From Rahnella sp. AA (GTDB lineage: Bacteria; Pseudomonadota; Gammaproteobacteria; Enterobacterales; Enterobacteriaceae), in the NCBI RefSeq assembly GCF_002834385.1, contig NZ_PITQ01000004.1, forward strand, positions 319,534-383,533: a DNA stretch of 64,000 bases. The letters are read 5' to 3'. A program made the translations under genes and the position numbers. Positions 53,563 to 61,214 of the stretch are shown here, in pieces (the first letter of the stretch is position 1; every line of letters starts with the position of its first letter). The notes beneath the pieces are model-generated. The model was given only the letters and a program-made list of their open reading frames with translations, ran no database searches and had not been told where the DNA came from.

Positions 53563-54879
53563 ATGGTTAATGAGATTTCTGAACACGTTGAACAGCTGTT
53601 CCCTGCCCTGCAAACACAACGTCGTGACCTGCACAAATACGCCGAATCCGGCTGGCTGGAATTCCGCACGTCCACGCTGGTGGCCGACCGGCTGGAGAAA
53701 CTCGGGTACGCACTGAAACTGGGCAAAGACGTCATCGACGCGGATTCGCGCATGGGTTTGCCTTCTGCCGCCGTACTGGCCGAGCACGAGCAACGCGCGC
53801 TGGAACAGGGCGCAATTGCCCGCTGGATGCCACATTTTTCCGGCGGTTTCACCGGCATTGTTGCCACGCTGGAAACCGGACGCCCCGGTCCTGTGATGGG
53901 GTTTCGCGTCGACATGGATGCGCTGGATCTCAATGAAGTGCTCGACGAGGCGCACCGCCCGTTCCGCGAAGGGTTTGCTTCCGCTAATAACGGCATGATG
54001 CACGCCTGCGGCCACGACGGGCACACCACGATCGGTTTAGGGCTGGCGGAAGTGCTGATGCAGGCGCGCGATAAGCTTTGCGGCACGATAAAACTGATTT
54101 TCCAGCCCGCGGAAGAAGGCACGCGCGGCGCGAAATCCATGGTCGCGGCGGGCGTGGTCGATGACGTCGATTACTTCACCGCCGTCCATATCGGCACCGG
54201 CGTTCCGGCCAATCATATTGTCTGCGGCAACGACACGTTCATGGCAACTACCAAGCTCGACGTGCGCTTCACCGGCGTGGCATCGCATGCCGGTGGCAAA
54301 CCGGAAGAAGGCCGCAACGCGCTGCTGGCGGCGGCGCAGGCCACGCTCGGTTTACACGCCATTCCCCGCCACAGCGGCGGCAGTTCACGGGTCAACGTCG
54401 GCGTATTGCAGGCAGGCACCGGCCGCAACGTAGTCGCCTCTTCCGCCATGATGAAAGTTGAAACGCGCGGTTCTACCAATGAGGTCAACGAATTCATTTA
54501 TCAGCAGGCGCTGAAAGTGATTTCCGGCGCGGCCGAAATGCATCAGGTGAAATTCGACATCAAACTGATGGGCGCGGCGCAAAGCAGCAAACCGACGGCT
54601 GCGTGGGTCAATTACATCCATCAGCAGGCAGAAAAACTGGGTGAATTTGAAGAGATTATTGACCGTCAGGAAGGCGCGGCGGGTTCTGAAGACGCCACGT
54701 ACATGATGGAACGTGTGAAAGCGCGCGGCGGCGAAGCCTCTTACGTGATTTTCGGCACTGACCTGAGCGCAGGGCATCACAACGAGCTGTTTGATTTCGA
54801 TGAAAAAGTGATGATGCAGGGCATCAAAACGCTGGCCGCACTGGCGCTGAATATCGCTGAATTCAAAGGGGAAAACTGA
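53563..54879 (+). CDS. abgA: p-Aminobenzoyl-glutamate hydrolase subunit A
   Basis: AbgA is one subunit of the M20-family amidohydrolase that splits p-aminobenzoyl-glutamate, a folate breakdown product, into p-aminobenzoate and glutamate. The 438-aa protein has FRVDMDALDLNE and the metal-binding NNGMMHACGHDGHTT, IFQPAEEGTRGA (Glu-Glu) and GSEDATYMMERV. A start at 53563 (MVNEIS) matches the family. The stop is joined to abgB (TGATG overlap at 54879). The pair forms a heterodimer in the cytosol. Confidence 0.95.
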   Translation: MVNEISEHVEQLFPALQTQRRDLHKYAESGWLEFRTSTLVADRLEKLGYALKLGKDVIDADSRMGLPSAAVLAEHEQRALEQGAIARWMPHFSGGFTGIVATLETGRPGPVMGFRVDMDALDLNEVLDEAHRPFREGFASANNGMMHACGHDGHTTIGLGLAEVLMQARDKLCGTIKLIFQPAEEGTRGAKSMVAAGVVDDVDYFTAVHIGTGVPANHIVCGNDTFMATTKLDVRFTGVASHAGGKPEEGRNALLAAAQATLGLHAIPRHSGGSSRVNVGVLQAGTGRNVVASSAMMKVETRGSTNEVNEFIYQQALKVISGAAEMHQVKFDIKLMGAAQSSKPTAAWVNYIHQQAEKLGEFEEIIDRQEGAAGSEDATYMMERVKARGGEASYVIFGTDLSAGHHNELFDFDEKVMMQGIKTLAALALNIAEFKGEN

Positions 54880-56333
54880 TGGCTGCGCAGCAAAGCATTG
54901 TCAATTTCATCAATGATTTTATCGATAACCAGCAACCGGCGCTGGCGGAAATCAGCGACGCCATCTGGGATCATCCGGAAACCCGCTTCACCGAAGCGTT
55001 CTCTTCAGCATTGCTGGCCGACAAGCTGGAAGCCAGCGGATTTTCGGTTGAGCGCGGCGTCGGTGGCATGGAAACGGCGTTCATCGCCAGCTTCGGCAGT
55101 GGCAAACCGGTGATCGCCCTGCTCGGCGAATTCGACGCACTGGCCGGGCTGAGCCAGAAAGCCGGATACGACACCGCGCAACCGCTGATCGAAAACGGTA
55201 ACGGCCACGGCTGCGGGCATAATTTGCTCGGGACAGCGGCGCTCGGTGGCGCGCTGGCAGTAAAAGCCTGGATGGAGCGCGAAAATATTCAGGGCACGGT
55301 GCGGTTTTACGGCTGTCCGGGCGAAGAAGGCGGTTCAGGCAAAACATTTATGGCCCGCGAAGGCCTGTTTGATGATGTCGATGCCGCGCTGACGTGGCAT
55401 CCGGAAACCTACAGCGGCATGTTCAGCAACCAGACGCTGGCCAATATTCAGGCGTCGTTCAGCTTTAAAGGCGTGTCCTCACACGCCGCCGCTGCGCCAC
55501 ATCTGGGCCGCAGCGCGCTGGACGCCGTGACGCTGATGAACACCGGTTCCAACTTCCTGCGCGAGCACATTATTCAGGAAGCACGCCTGCATTACGCCAT
55601 CACTAACGCGGGCGGGATCTCGCCGAACGTGGTGCAGGCCGATGCGGAAGTGTTGTATCTGGTGCGCGCGCCGCAGATGGATCAGGCGAAGGGGATTTTC
55701 GACCGCGTGGTAGATATCGCCAAAGGCGCTGCGCTGATGACCGGCACCACGATGTCGATGCGTTTTGACAAAGCCTGTTCCAATTACGTGCCGAACCGCA
55801 CGCTGGAAAACGCGATGTATCAGTACGTTAAGGCGTTTGGTGCGCCGCAGTACACGGCCGAAGAACAGGCGTTTGCGGCGTCAATTCACGCCACGCTGAC
55901 AGAACAGGATATCGATAACAATCTGCTGAATATCTCCCGCACCAGCGGCGAGGAAGGGATGGCATTCGCCGAAACGCTGCGCACATCCCCCCTGACCGAC
56001 GCCGTTGCGCCTTATGCACCCAACAACAATATTCTCTACGGCTCAACCGACGTCGGTGATGTCAGCTGGCTGGTGCCGACCGCGCAGTGCTTCAGCCCGT
56101 GCTTTGCGGTTGGTTCGCCGTTGCACACCTGGCAAATCGTGTCGCAGGGGCGCACATCCATTGCGCACAAAGGCATGTGCCTGGCGGCAAAAGTGATGTC
56201 CTCCACGGCCATCGAACTGTTCACGCAACCTGATTTGCTCGCGGCGTGCCAGAAAGAACGTGACGCCCTGCGCGAACGTCGTCCGTATCACTGCCCTATT
56301 CCGGCGGGCGTAAAACCTTCGCCACTGAAATAA
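54879..56333 (+). CDS. abgB: p-Aminobenzoyl-glutamate hydrolase subunit B
   Basis: AbgB is the second M20-family subunit of the hydrolase. The 484-aa protein has VIALLGEFDALAGLSQKAG, the metal site NGHGCGHNLLG and YGCPGEEGGSGKT, and ends with CPIPAGVKPSPLK. The length is as in E. coli AbgB (481). Its ATG overlaps the abgA stop, so the two chains are made in step. Confidence 0.95.
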   Translation: MAAQQSIVNFINDFIDNQQPALAEISDAIWDHPETRFTEAFSSALLADKLEASGFSVERGVGGMETAFIASFGSGKPVIALLGEFDALAGLSQKAGYDTAQPLIENGNGHGCGHNLLGTAALGGALAVKAWMERENIQGTVRFYGCPGEEGGSGKTFMAREGLFDDVDAALTWHPETYSGMFSNQTLANIQASFSFKGVSSHAAAAPHLGRSALDAVTLMNTGSNFLREHIIQEARLHYAITNAGGISPNVVQADAEVLYLVRAPQMDQAKGIFDRVVDIAKGAALMTGTTMSMRFDKACSNYVPNRTLENAMYQYVKAFGAPQYTAEEQAFAASIHATLTEQDIDNNLLNISRTSGEEGMAFAETLRTSPLTDAVAPYAPNNNILYGSTDVGDVSWLVPTAQCFSPCFAVGSPLHTWQIVSQGRTSIAHKGMCLAAKVMSSTAIELFTQPDLLAACQKERDALRERRPYHCPIPAGVKPSPLK

Positions 56334-56425
56334 ATCACGACGAGTACACCGCCCGCTCATGCCCCGTTCCGGCAGAGACGGGCGGCATAAATATAAAAAA
56401 ATCAAACACGACAGAGGGTTAAGAG

Positions 56426-57949
56426 ATGAGTATTGAAGCACAAGACTCCGGCCAGAGCCCGGGAGGTTTTCTCCAGTGGGTAGAACGTGTAGGTAATAAA
56501 ATTCCCAATCCGTTTTTGCTATTTGTTTATCTGATTGCCATTCTGATGGTCGCCAGCGCAGTGATTTCCTGGCTGAATATTACGGCGGTAAATCCGAGTA
56601 ACGGCGAAGTTATTCACGTTAAAAATTTGCTGAGCGTGGAAGGCATCCAGTGGATTTTGCCGAACGTGATTAAGAATTTCAGCGGATTCACCCCGCTCGG
56701 CTCCATTCTGGCGCTGGTGATCGGCGCGGGTCTGGCGGAGCGAGTCGGGCTGTTGCAAAGCCTGATGTATAAAATGGCGTCGAAAGTGAACGCCCGTTAC
56801 GCCAGCTATATGGTGATTTTTATTGCCTTCTTCAGCCATATTTCGTCCGACGCCGCGCTGGTGGTGATGCCGCCTCTGGGCGCGCTGATTTTCCTGGCGG
56901 TCGGGCGTCATCCGGTAGCCGGTTTGCTGGCGGCGATTGCCGGTGTAGGCTGCGGCTTTACGGCAAATCTGCTGATTGTGACCACGGACGTGCTGCTTTC
57001 CGGGCTGAGTACCGAGGCGGCAAAAGCGATTAATCCTGCGGTTCAGGTCAGCGTTATCGATAACTGGTATTTCATGGCCGCGTCAGTGATTTTACTGACG
57101 ATTGTCGGGGCCATTCTGACCGACAAATTTGTCGAACCGCGTCTGCCGGTTTATCGCGGCGAACGTAACGAAGAGATGAAGAAGCTGACGCCGGAACAGA
57201 ACCGCGGCCTGATGGCGAGCGGGATTGCGGCGCTGGTGTTCATCGGGCTGGTCGCGCTGCTGGTGGTCCCGGAAGCCGCGCCGCTGCGTAATCCGAAAAC
57301 CGGCGGCATCATCCCTTCTCCGTTTATTCAGGGCATCGTGCCACTGATCATTTTGTTCTTCTTCGTGATTTCGGTGCCTTACGGCATGGTGACGAAGCAA
57401 ATCCGCAGCGCCAGCGATGTGCCGGATCTGCTGGTTGATCCGATGAAGTCTATGGCCGGTTTTATCGTGATGGTGTTCCCGCTCTCCCAGTTTGTGGCGT
57501 TTTTCAACTGGAGCAATATGGGGAAATTTATGGCGATCGGGCTGACGGACGTGCTGGAAAATCTCGGCATGACCGGTATTCCGGCGTTCCTCGGGCTGAT
57601 TTTTCTGTCGGCGTTGCTGTGTATGTTTATCGCCAGCGGCTCGGCAATCTGGTCGATTCTGGCACCGATTTTCGTACCGATGTTTATGCTGCTGGGGTTC
57701 CATCCGGCATTTGCGCAGATCGTGTTCCGCGTTGCTGATTCCTCAGTGATCCCGCTGGCACCGATGTCGCCGTTTGTACCGCTGTTCCTCGGATTCCTCC
57801 AGCGGTACAACAAAGAGGCGAAACTTGGCACCTATTATTCGCTGGTGCTGCCGTACCCGATTGTGTTTTTCGTGGTGTGGCTGCTGATGCTGGTCGGCTG
57901 GTATCTGCTGGGTTTACCGATCGGACCGGGCGTTTATCCGCATTTATAA
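56426..57949 (+). CDS. abgT: p-Aminobenzoyl-glutamate transporter
   Basis: AbgT is an inner-membrane importer for p-aminobenzoyl-glutamate. The 507-aa protein has about nine helices plus re-entrant segments and the AbgT-family stretches RVGNKIPNPFLLFVYLIAILMV, VNARYASYMVIFIAFFSHISSDAALVVMPPLGALIF and GSAIWSILAPIFVPMFMLLGFHPAFAQI. A GAGGGTTAAGAG site precedes the ATG, 92 nt after abgB. Its stop is 2 nt from the convergent MpaB-type gene's stop. Confidence 0.95.
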   Translation: MSIEAQDSGQSPGGFLQWVERVGNKIPNPFLLFVYLIAILMVASAVISWLNITAVNPSNGEVIHVKNLLSVEGIQWILPNVIKNFSGFTPLGSILALVIGAGLAERVGLLQSLMYKMASKVNARYASYMVIFIAFFSHISSDAALVVMPPLGALIFLAVGRHPVAGLLAAIAGVGCGFTANLLIVTTDVLLSGLSTEAAKAINPAVQVSVIDNWYFMAASVILLTIVGAILTDKFVEPRLPVYRGERNEEMKKLTPEQNRGLMASGIAALVFIGLVALLVVPEAAPLRNPKTGGIIPSPFIQGIVPLIILFFFVISVPYGMVTKQIRSASDVPDLLVDPMKSMAGFIVMVFPLSQFVAFFNWSNMGKFMAIGLTDVLENLGMTGIPAFLGLIFLSALLCMFIASGSAIWSILAPIFVPMFMLLGFHPAFAQIVFRVADSSVIPLAPMSPFVPLFLGFLQRYNKEAKLGTYYSLVLPYPIVFFVVWLLMLVGWYLLGLPIGPGVYPHL

Positions 57950-57951
57950 GT

Positions 57952-58839
57952 TCAGGAAGGTAAGCGGCCCATGCGGCGCATCGCGCGATGCCATGAGCCG
58001 TTTCTTACCGCCCAGCGCAGAATACCGGCGATGCGGCGGGTGCCAAAACGAATCGTTTTGCGCTTAACCGGGGAAAGGGAAATCCCCAGTTGTTCCGCCG
58101 CCCAGCCGGGCAAAAGCTCGATACCGGCCTGAATCATCAGGCTGCCGACCGGTTTAGCCAGACGGCTTGGCGCTGGCGCATTACGCAACAACCGCACAAC
58201 TTCCCGCGTTCTTTCATCGCAGCGCAACTGAGGCCGCATGACCTGCAAATAGGCTTCTACTGCCGCAACGCTGTCAGGCACGTTCACCGCCCCGAGGCTT
58301 TCTGCCACGCGGGCAAATTCCTGATAATAGCGGTCCTGTTCGGCTGAAGTGAGTGAGGGATTACGGTAACGCAGATGAGATTGCAGGAAGCTGTACGCTT
58401 CCGCGACGTGTACCCAGACCAGTAAATCCGGGTCGCTGGCGGCGTAAGGCGTACCGTACGCATCAGTACCCGTGACGCGCAGATGAATGGATTTTACTTT
58501 TTCGATTAACGCCGTGGCATCACGGGTCGGGGCAAATGTCGTCCCGGAAATAAACTGACTGGTGCGGCGCAGGCGGCCGAGCATGTCTTCGCGAAATGAG
58601 GAGTGATCCCAGACACCGGCGAGCGCCAGCGGATGAAGCATTTGCAGCAGCAAGGCACTGACACCGCCGCAAAGCATCGAAGAAAAGTCTCCGTGAATTC
58701 GCCAGGTTACGCTTTCAGGGCCAAACAGCCCCGGATCGCCCGCGGGATTTTCGAAGTCTATACCGCCTAACGCCAGGCCCGAAATACTCAGCACCTGGCG
58801 TTCTATTCTCTTTCTTAACAACTGACAAAAACCTGACAT
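57952..58839 (-). CDS. MpaB-family oxygenase (DUF2236)
   Basis: The 295-aa protein belongs to the DUF2236/MpaB family, heme-containing oxygenases related to latex-clearing protein and MpaB'. GPESVTWRIHGDFSSMLCGGVSALLLQMLHPLALAGVWDHSSFREDMLGRLRRT and WVHVAEAYSFLQSHLRY contain the conserved His residues likely to bind heme. Substrate is unknown. The gene begins 3 nt after the comR stop and on the same strand, so it is probably co-transcribed with comR and under the same repression. Confidence 0.85.
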   Translation of the reverse strand: MSGFCQLLRKRIERQVLSISGLALGGIDFENPAGDPGLFGPESVTWRIHGDFSSMLCGGVSALLLQMLHPLALAGVWDHSSFREDMLGRLRRTSQFISGTTFAPTRDATALIEKVKSIHLRVTGTDAYGTPYAASDPDLLVWVHVAEAYSFLQSHLRYRNPSLTSAEQDRYYQEFARVAESLGAVNVPDSVAAVEAYLQVMRPQLRCDERTREVVRLLRNAPAPSRLAKPVGSLMIQAGIELLPGWAAEQLGISLSPVKRKTIRFGTRRIAGILRWAVRNGSWHRAMRRMGRLPS

Positions 58840-58842
58840 CCG

Positions 58843-59502
58843 TTAGTGCGCAGCAGTGATTTGCACGGTGTTTTTTGTCAGTTCCGGCCACAGATTCATG
58901 ACCACGTCGATGAGACGATTAAGCTCAGCCGCCGTTGCGCCATCGCGCGCCTGGACAGAAAAACCCTGAATGGTACAGGCGAGGTATTTCGCCAGCAGGG
59001 CACTGTCAGTAACAACAGGCAGGCTGTCACTTTGTTTCTGTTTCTCGAAATATTCAAACAATGTCCGTTCCTGCGACAGATGGTGCTCACGCAGCATTTC
59101 GGCAATATCCGCAGAAGATGAAGACATCCCGGACGATGCGCTGATCATGAAGCAACCACTCGGCGTATCGCAGTCAGTAAACAGGTTAGCGATGGCACGC
59201 AAATACTGGTCAATCGCCTGCTCAACGGACAAATCAGGTCTGCTCAGCAGACAGCGTCCTTTTTCGTAGAAATTTTTAACGTAGTGTTCAACGGCTGCGC
59301 GGAAAAGCCCTTCTTTATTACCAAATTCGGCATATAAAGTTGGCGCTTTTGCACCGGTTGCTTCGACCAAATCGGCTAATGAAGTGGCCTCGTAACCATG
59401 GCGCCAGAATAAATTCAGGGCCTTGCTCAGAGCAGTTCCACGATCGAACTGTTTTGGGCGACCGCGACTTTTCCGGACCAAAGCCGTCTGTTCAGTGCTC
59501 AT
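58843..59502 (-). CDS. comR: TetR family copper-responsive repressor ComR
   Basis: The 219-aa TetR protein has an HTH near residues 15-60 (SRGRPKQFDRGTALSKALNLFWRHGYEATSLADLVEATGAKAPTLYAEFGNKEGLFRAA) that I recall as almost identical to E. coli ComR (YcfQ). DTPSGCFMISA and IQGFSVQARDGATAAEL in the ligand domain also agree. E. coli ComR represses bhsA (comC) and is released by copper. The start at 59502 has AGGAGGGTGT before it. Here comR is divergent from a small secreted protein gene and is followed downstream by three bhsA-like genes. Operator 1a overlaps its likely -35, suggesting autoregulation. Confidence 0.88.
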   Translation of the reverse strand: MSTEQTALVRKSRGRPKQFDRGTALSKALNLFWRHGYEATSLADLVEATGAKAPTLYAEFGNKEGLFRAAVEHYVKNFYEKGRCLLSRPDLSVEQAIDQYLRAIANLFTDCDTPSGCFMISASSGMSSSSADIAEMLREHHLSQERTLFEYFEKQKQSDSLPVVTDSALLAKYLACTIQGFSVQARDGATAAELNRLIDVVMNLWPELTKNTVQITAAH

Positions 59503-59559
59503 ACACCCTCCTTCCATCACCATTGTGATTATGGTTATAAAATTGTTTTTAGAAATAAC

Positions 59560-59573
59560 TTAACGATCATTAT
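59560..59573. promoter_or_regulatory. Putative ComR operator 1a
   Basis: TTAACGATCATTAT, the upstream member of operator pair 1, ends 9 bp before the -35 of the 59704 gene. It also overlaps the probable comR -35 on the other strand. It matches the semi-palindrome TTAWCG-N2-CRWTAA found at equivalent places before the bhsA-like genes. Confidence 0.65.
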
Positions 59574-59582
59574 TAAAAATAG

Positions 59583-59611
59583 TTGCGCATAAGTCCAGCG
59601 GAGTTTATCAT
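59583..59611 (+). promoter_or_regulatory. Sigma-70 promoter of the small secreted protein gene
   Basis: TTGCGC (59583-59588), 17-bp spacer and TATCAT (59606-59611) form a promoter with the same geometry as those before the bhsA-like genes. Predicted start is near 59618. Confidence 0.7.
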
Positions 59612-59615
59612 TTAA

Positions 59616-59629
59616 TTATCGAGCGATAA
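59616..59629. promoter_or_regulatory. Putative ComR operator 1b
   Basis: TTATCG-AG-CGATAA is a perfect 6+6 inverted repeat 4 bp downstream of the -10 and over the predicted start site, a typical repressor position. Its centre is 56 bp from operator 1a. Confidence 0.7.
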
Positions 59630-59703
59630 GTAAATCACTCACACCCGCAAAGCTGCACAGCTATAAGCGCTTTTTAAAAGCAAAATACCCAGGACGAAAC
59701 ATC

Positions 59704-59961
59704 ATGAGTAACTTCAAAATCCTTCTTGCAGTTCTGGCATTAACCGCTGTACCGGTTGCCAATGTTGCCGCACAGCAGGTTATCATGATGCCAGTACAGA
59801 GTCAGGAAGTCGCGATGGTCAATGTGACCGGTGACAGTAACTTCTGTAACCCGGGCACCTGTACGAACAAAAAAATCGTGCAGGGCCGTATCTCTACTTC
59901 TCCGACTCAGCCACCTGCACCGATGACTTCAGGTCATAAACCGGCTTCTATTTACTATTAA
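59704..59961 (+). CDS. Small secreted protein (85 aa), unknown, ComR-type promoter
   Basis: The 85-aa protein has a signal peptide (MSNFKILLAVLALTAVPVANVAA, cleavage before QQV). The mature part of about 62 residues contains a close cysteine pair, CNPGTC, that may form a disulphide or bind metal, and a Pro/Ser-rich end (STSPTQPPAPMTSGHKPASIYY). It is unlike BhsA. The promoter shares its two-operator layout with the bhsA-like genes. It is divergent from comR and followed by a strong terminator. Family unknown. A copper-related periplasmic role is only an inference from ComR. Confidence 0.78.
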   Translation: MSNFKILLAVLALTAVPVANVAAQQVIMMPVQSQEVAMVNVTGDSNFCNPGTCTNKKIVQGRISTSPTQPPAPMTSGHKPASIYY

Positions 59962-60003
59962 GGAAACCGGTCACTGACGACAAGACGTCAGGTCAGGAAT
60001 AAC

Positions 60004-60034
60004 GATAAGGCGGCATTTGCTGCCTTATCTTTTT
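60004..60034 (+). terminator. Intrinsic terminator after the small secreted protein gene
   Basis: GATAAGGCGGC and GCTGCCTTATC pair (one G-T) around ATTT and run into TTTTT, 43 nt after the stop. Confidence 0.92.
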
Positions 60035-60085
60035 CTCAGCCGACCCTAGTTTTAACATCCTCTCCCGCCGGAACCAACCATTAAC

Positions 60086-60099
60086 TTAGCGATCATTAA
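60086..60099. promoter_or_regulatory. Additional ComR-like operator upstream of bhsA copy 1
   Basis: TTAGCGATCATTAA matches operators 1a/2a with one change, 142 bp upstream of operator 2a. It has no promoter elements next to it, so it may be an auxiliary site. Confidence 0.45.
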
Positions 60100-60201
60100 A
60101 GATTCATTCAGCACAATATTGGATAAGCCCGAACTCTATCCGTCAGGCGAATCATTCTAAAAACATAAATTTAACAAAACAAAAACAACAATGCGTTTTG
60201 A

Positions 60202-60217
60202 TGTGATGCTCGTCACA
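60202..60217. promoter_or_regulatory. CRP binding site upstream of bhsA copy 1
   Basis: TGTGATGCTCGTCACA is a perfect TGTGA-N6-TCACA site. Its centre lies about 77 bp before the predicted start of bhsA copy 1, and it is not present before the other two copies. Confidence 0.7.
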
Positions 60218-60227
60218 GCACAATAAG

Positions 60228-60298
60228 TTAACGCTCATTAAAAAAAACATCTTGCACAAACTCTCAACACCCTTTACCATTTACTTATCGAACGTTAA
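60228..60298 (+). promoter_or_regulatory. Operator-promoter-operator unit of bhsA copy 1
   Basis: Operator 2a TTAACGCTCATTAA (60228-60241), -35 TTGCAC (60252-60257), 17-bp spacer, -10 TACCAT (60275-60280) and operator 2b TTATCGAACGTTAA (60285-60298). Operator centres are 57 bp apart. The layout equals those at 59560-59629 and 60678-60747. Confidence 0.7.
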
Positions 60299-60378
60299 GT
60301 AATAAACAACGTTGACCGAATAACGGGGCTGTCGAAAACGCCACCCCAGACAAAAATTAACGAACAGGACTACAAATC

Positions 60379-60636
60379 ATGAAAACTATCGCAATGACTA
60401 TCGCTGCTCTGACACTGGCTACCGCTTCTTTCTCTACCCTGGCCGCGACTGAAGTTCAGTCTGCTCCAGCGGGTGAACAAACTATCGGTACTATCAGCGC
60501 TTCTTCAAATGGTGACCTGAGCACCCTTCAGTCAAAACTGAATGCGAAAGCCACTGAAGCCGGTGCAACGTCATACCGCATCATCGGGGCTTCTGGTGAA
60601 AACCACATGTACGGTACAGCTGAGCTTTACAAATAA
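60379..60636 (+). CDS. BhsA/McbA-type DUF1471 protein, copy 1
   Basis: The 85-aa protein has a signal peptide (MKTIAMTIAALTLATASFSTLA, cleavage before ATE) and a DUF1471 domain: EVQSAPAGEQTIGTISASS, LQSKLNAKATEAGATSYRIIGASGENHMYGTAELYK. It has the length and pattern of E. coli BhsA (ComC), an envelope protein tied to copper permeability, stress and biofilm. It is the first of three tandem paralogues 169-180 nt apart. Its promoter carries two ComR-like operators and a CRP site, which the other copies lack. Confidence 0.9.
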   Translation: MKTIAMTIAALTLATASFSTLAATEVQSAPAGEQTIGTISASSNGDLSTLQSKLNAKATEAGATSYRIIGASGENHMYGTAELYK

Positions 60637-60677
60637 GCACAGAAACGTTCGTTAGCAGATTGTTCCGCACAATAAGT

Positions 60678-60747
60678 TAACGATTAATAAATAAATAAGT
60701 TGCACAGAATGTGATCAAGGTCTAAGATTTAATTATCGACTGTTAAG
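60678..60747 (+). promoter_or_regulatory. Operator-promoter-operator unit of bhsA copy 2
   Basis: Operator 3a TTAACGATTAATAA (60678-60691), -35 TTGCAC (60701-60706), 17-bp spacer, -10 TAAGAT (60724-60729) and operator 3b TTATCGACTGTTAA (60734-60747). Operator centres are 56 bp apart. Confidence 0.7.
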
Positions 60748-60804
60748 AAATAACGTCGGACCTAAAAATCACCTGCTGATAAACAGACAATAAGGAAGAC
60801 CATC

Positions 60805-61062
60805 ATGAAAAACATCACTATGACATTAGCTGCAATCGCGCTCGCTACCGCTTCATTCTCAACTCTGGCAGCCACCGAAGTTCAGTCCGCGCCAGAAGGT
60901 CAACAGGCAATCGGCGTTGTAAGTGCTTCTTCAAGCAATGATTTATCGAGCCTGCAGAATAAACTGAACGCAAAAGCGAACGAAGCTGGCGCAAGCTCAT
61001 ACCGCATCATCGGGGCTTCTGGTGAAAACCACCTGTACGGTACGGCTGAGCTGTATAAATAA
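60805..61062 (+). CDS. BhsA/McbA-type DUF1471 protein, copy 2
   Basis: The 85-aa paralogue has a signal peptide (MKNITMTLAAIALATASFSTLA) and mature sequence EVQSAPEGQQAIGVVSASS then LQNKLNAKANEAGASSYRIIGASGENHLYGTAELYK. It is closer to copy 3 at the N-terminus and to copy 1 at the C-terminus. A GGAAGACC ribosome site precedes the ATG. It has its own promoter with paired operators and no terminator before copy 3. Confidence 0.9.
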   Translation: MKNITMTLAAIALATASFSTLAATEVQSAPEGQQAIGVVSASSSNDLSSLQNKLNAKANEAGASSYRIIGASGENHLYGTAELYK

Positions 61063-61102
61063 GCACGAAGTACGTTTTGATTACGGGTAAAACAGCATTT
61101 AG

Positions 61103-61168
61103 TTAACGATTAATAAGCTAGATGTTGTATCGGACAGATGACAGCTTTGCACATTAAATGAACGTTGA
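61103..61168 (+). promoter_or_regulatory. Decayed operator-promoter unit of bhsA copy 3
   Basis: Operator 4a TTAACGATTAATAA (61103-61116) is identical to 3a. The rest has drifted: -35 TTGTAT (61125-61130), a poor -10 TGCACA (61148-61153), and TAAATGAACGTTGA (61155-61168), about 10 of 14 matches to the b operators and shifted by 3 nt. The promoter is probably weak or differently regulated. Confidence 0.5.
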
Positions 61169-61214
61169 TGACAACGCCTGGCAAAGCTCAAATAAACGAA
61201 TTGAGGAAAATATC

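Noticed and set aside
53349-53563. 65-68-aa frames between abgR and abgA
   Set aside because: They span the control region, have no ribosome site and end at the abgA start. Only the last eight codons were kept as a possible leader.
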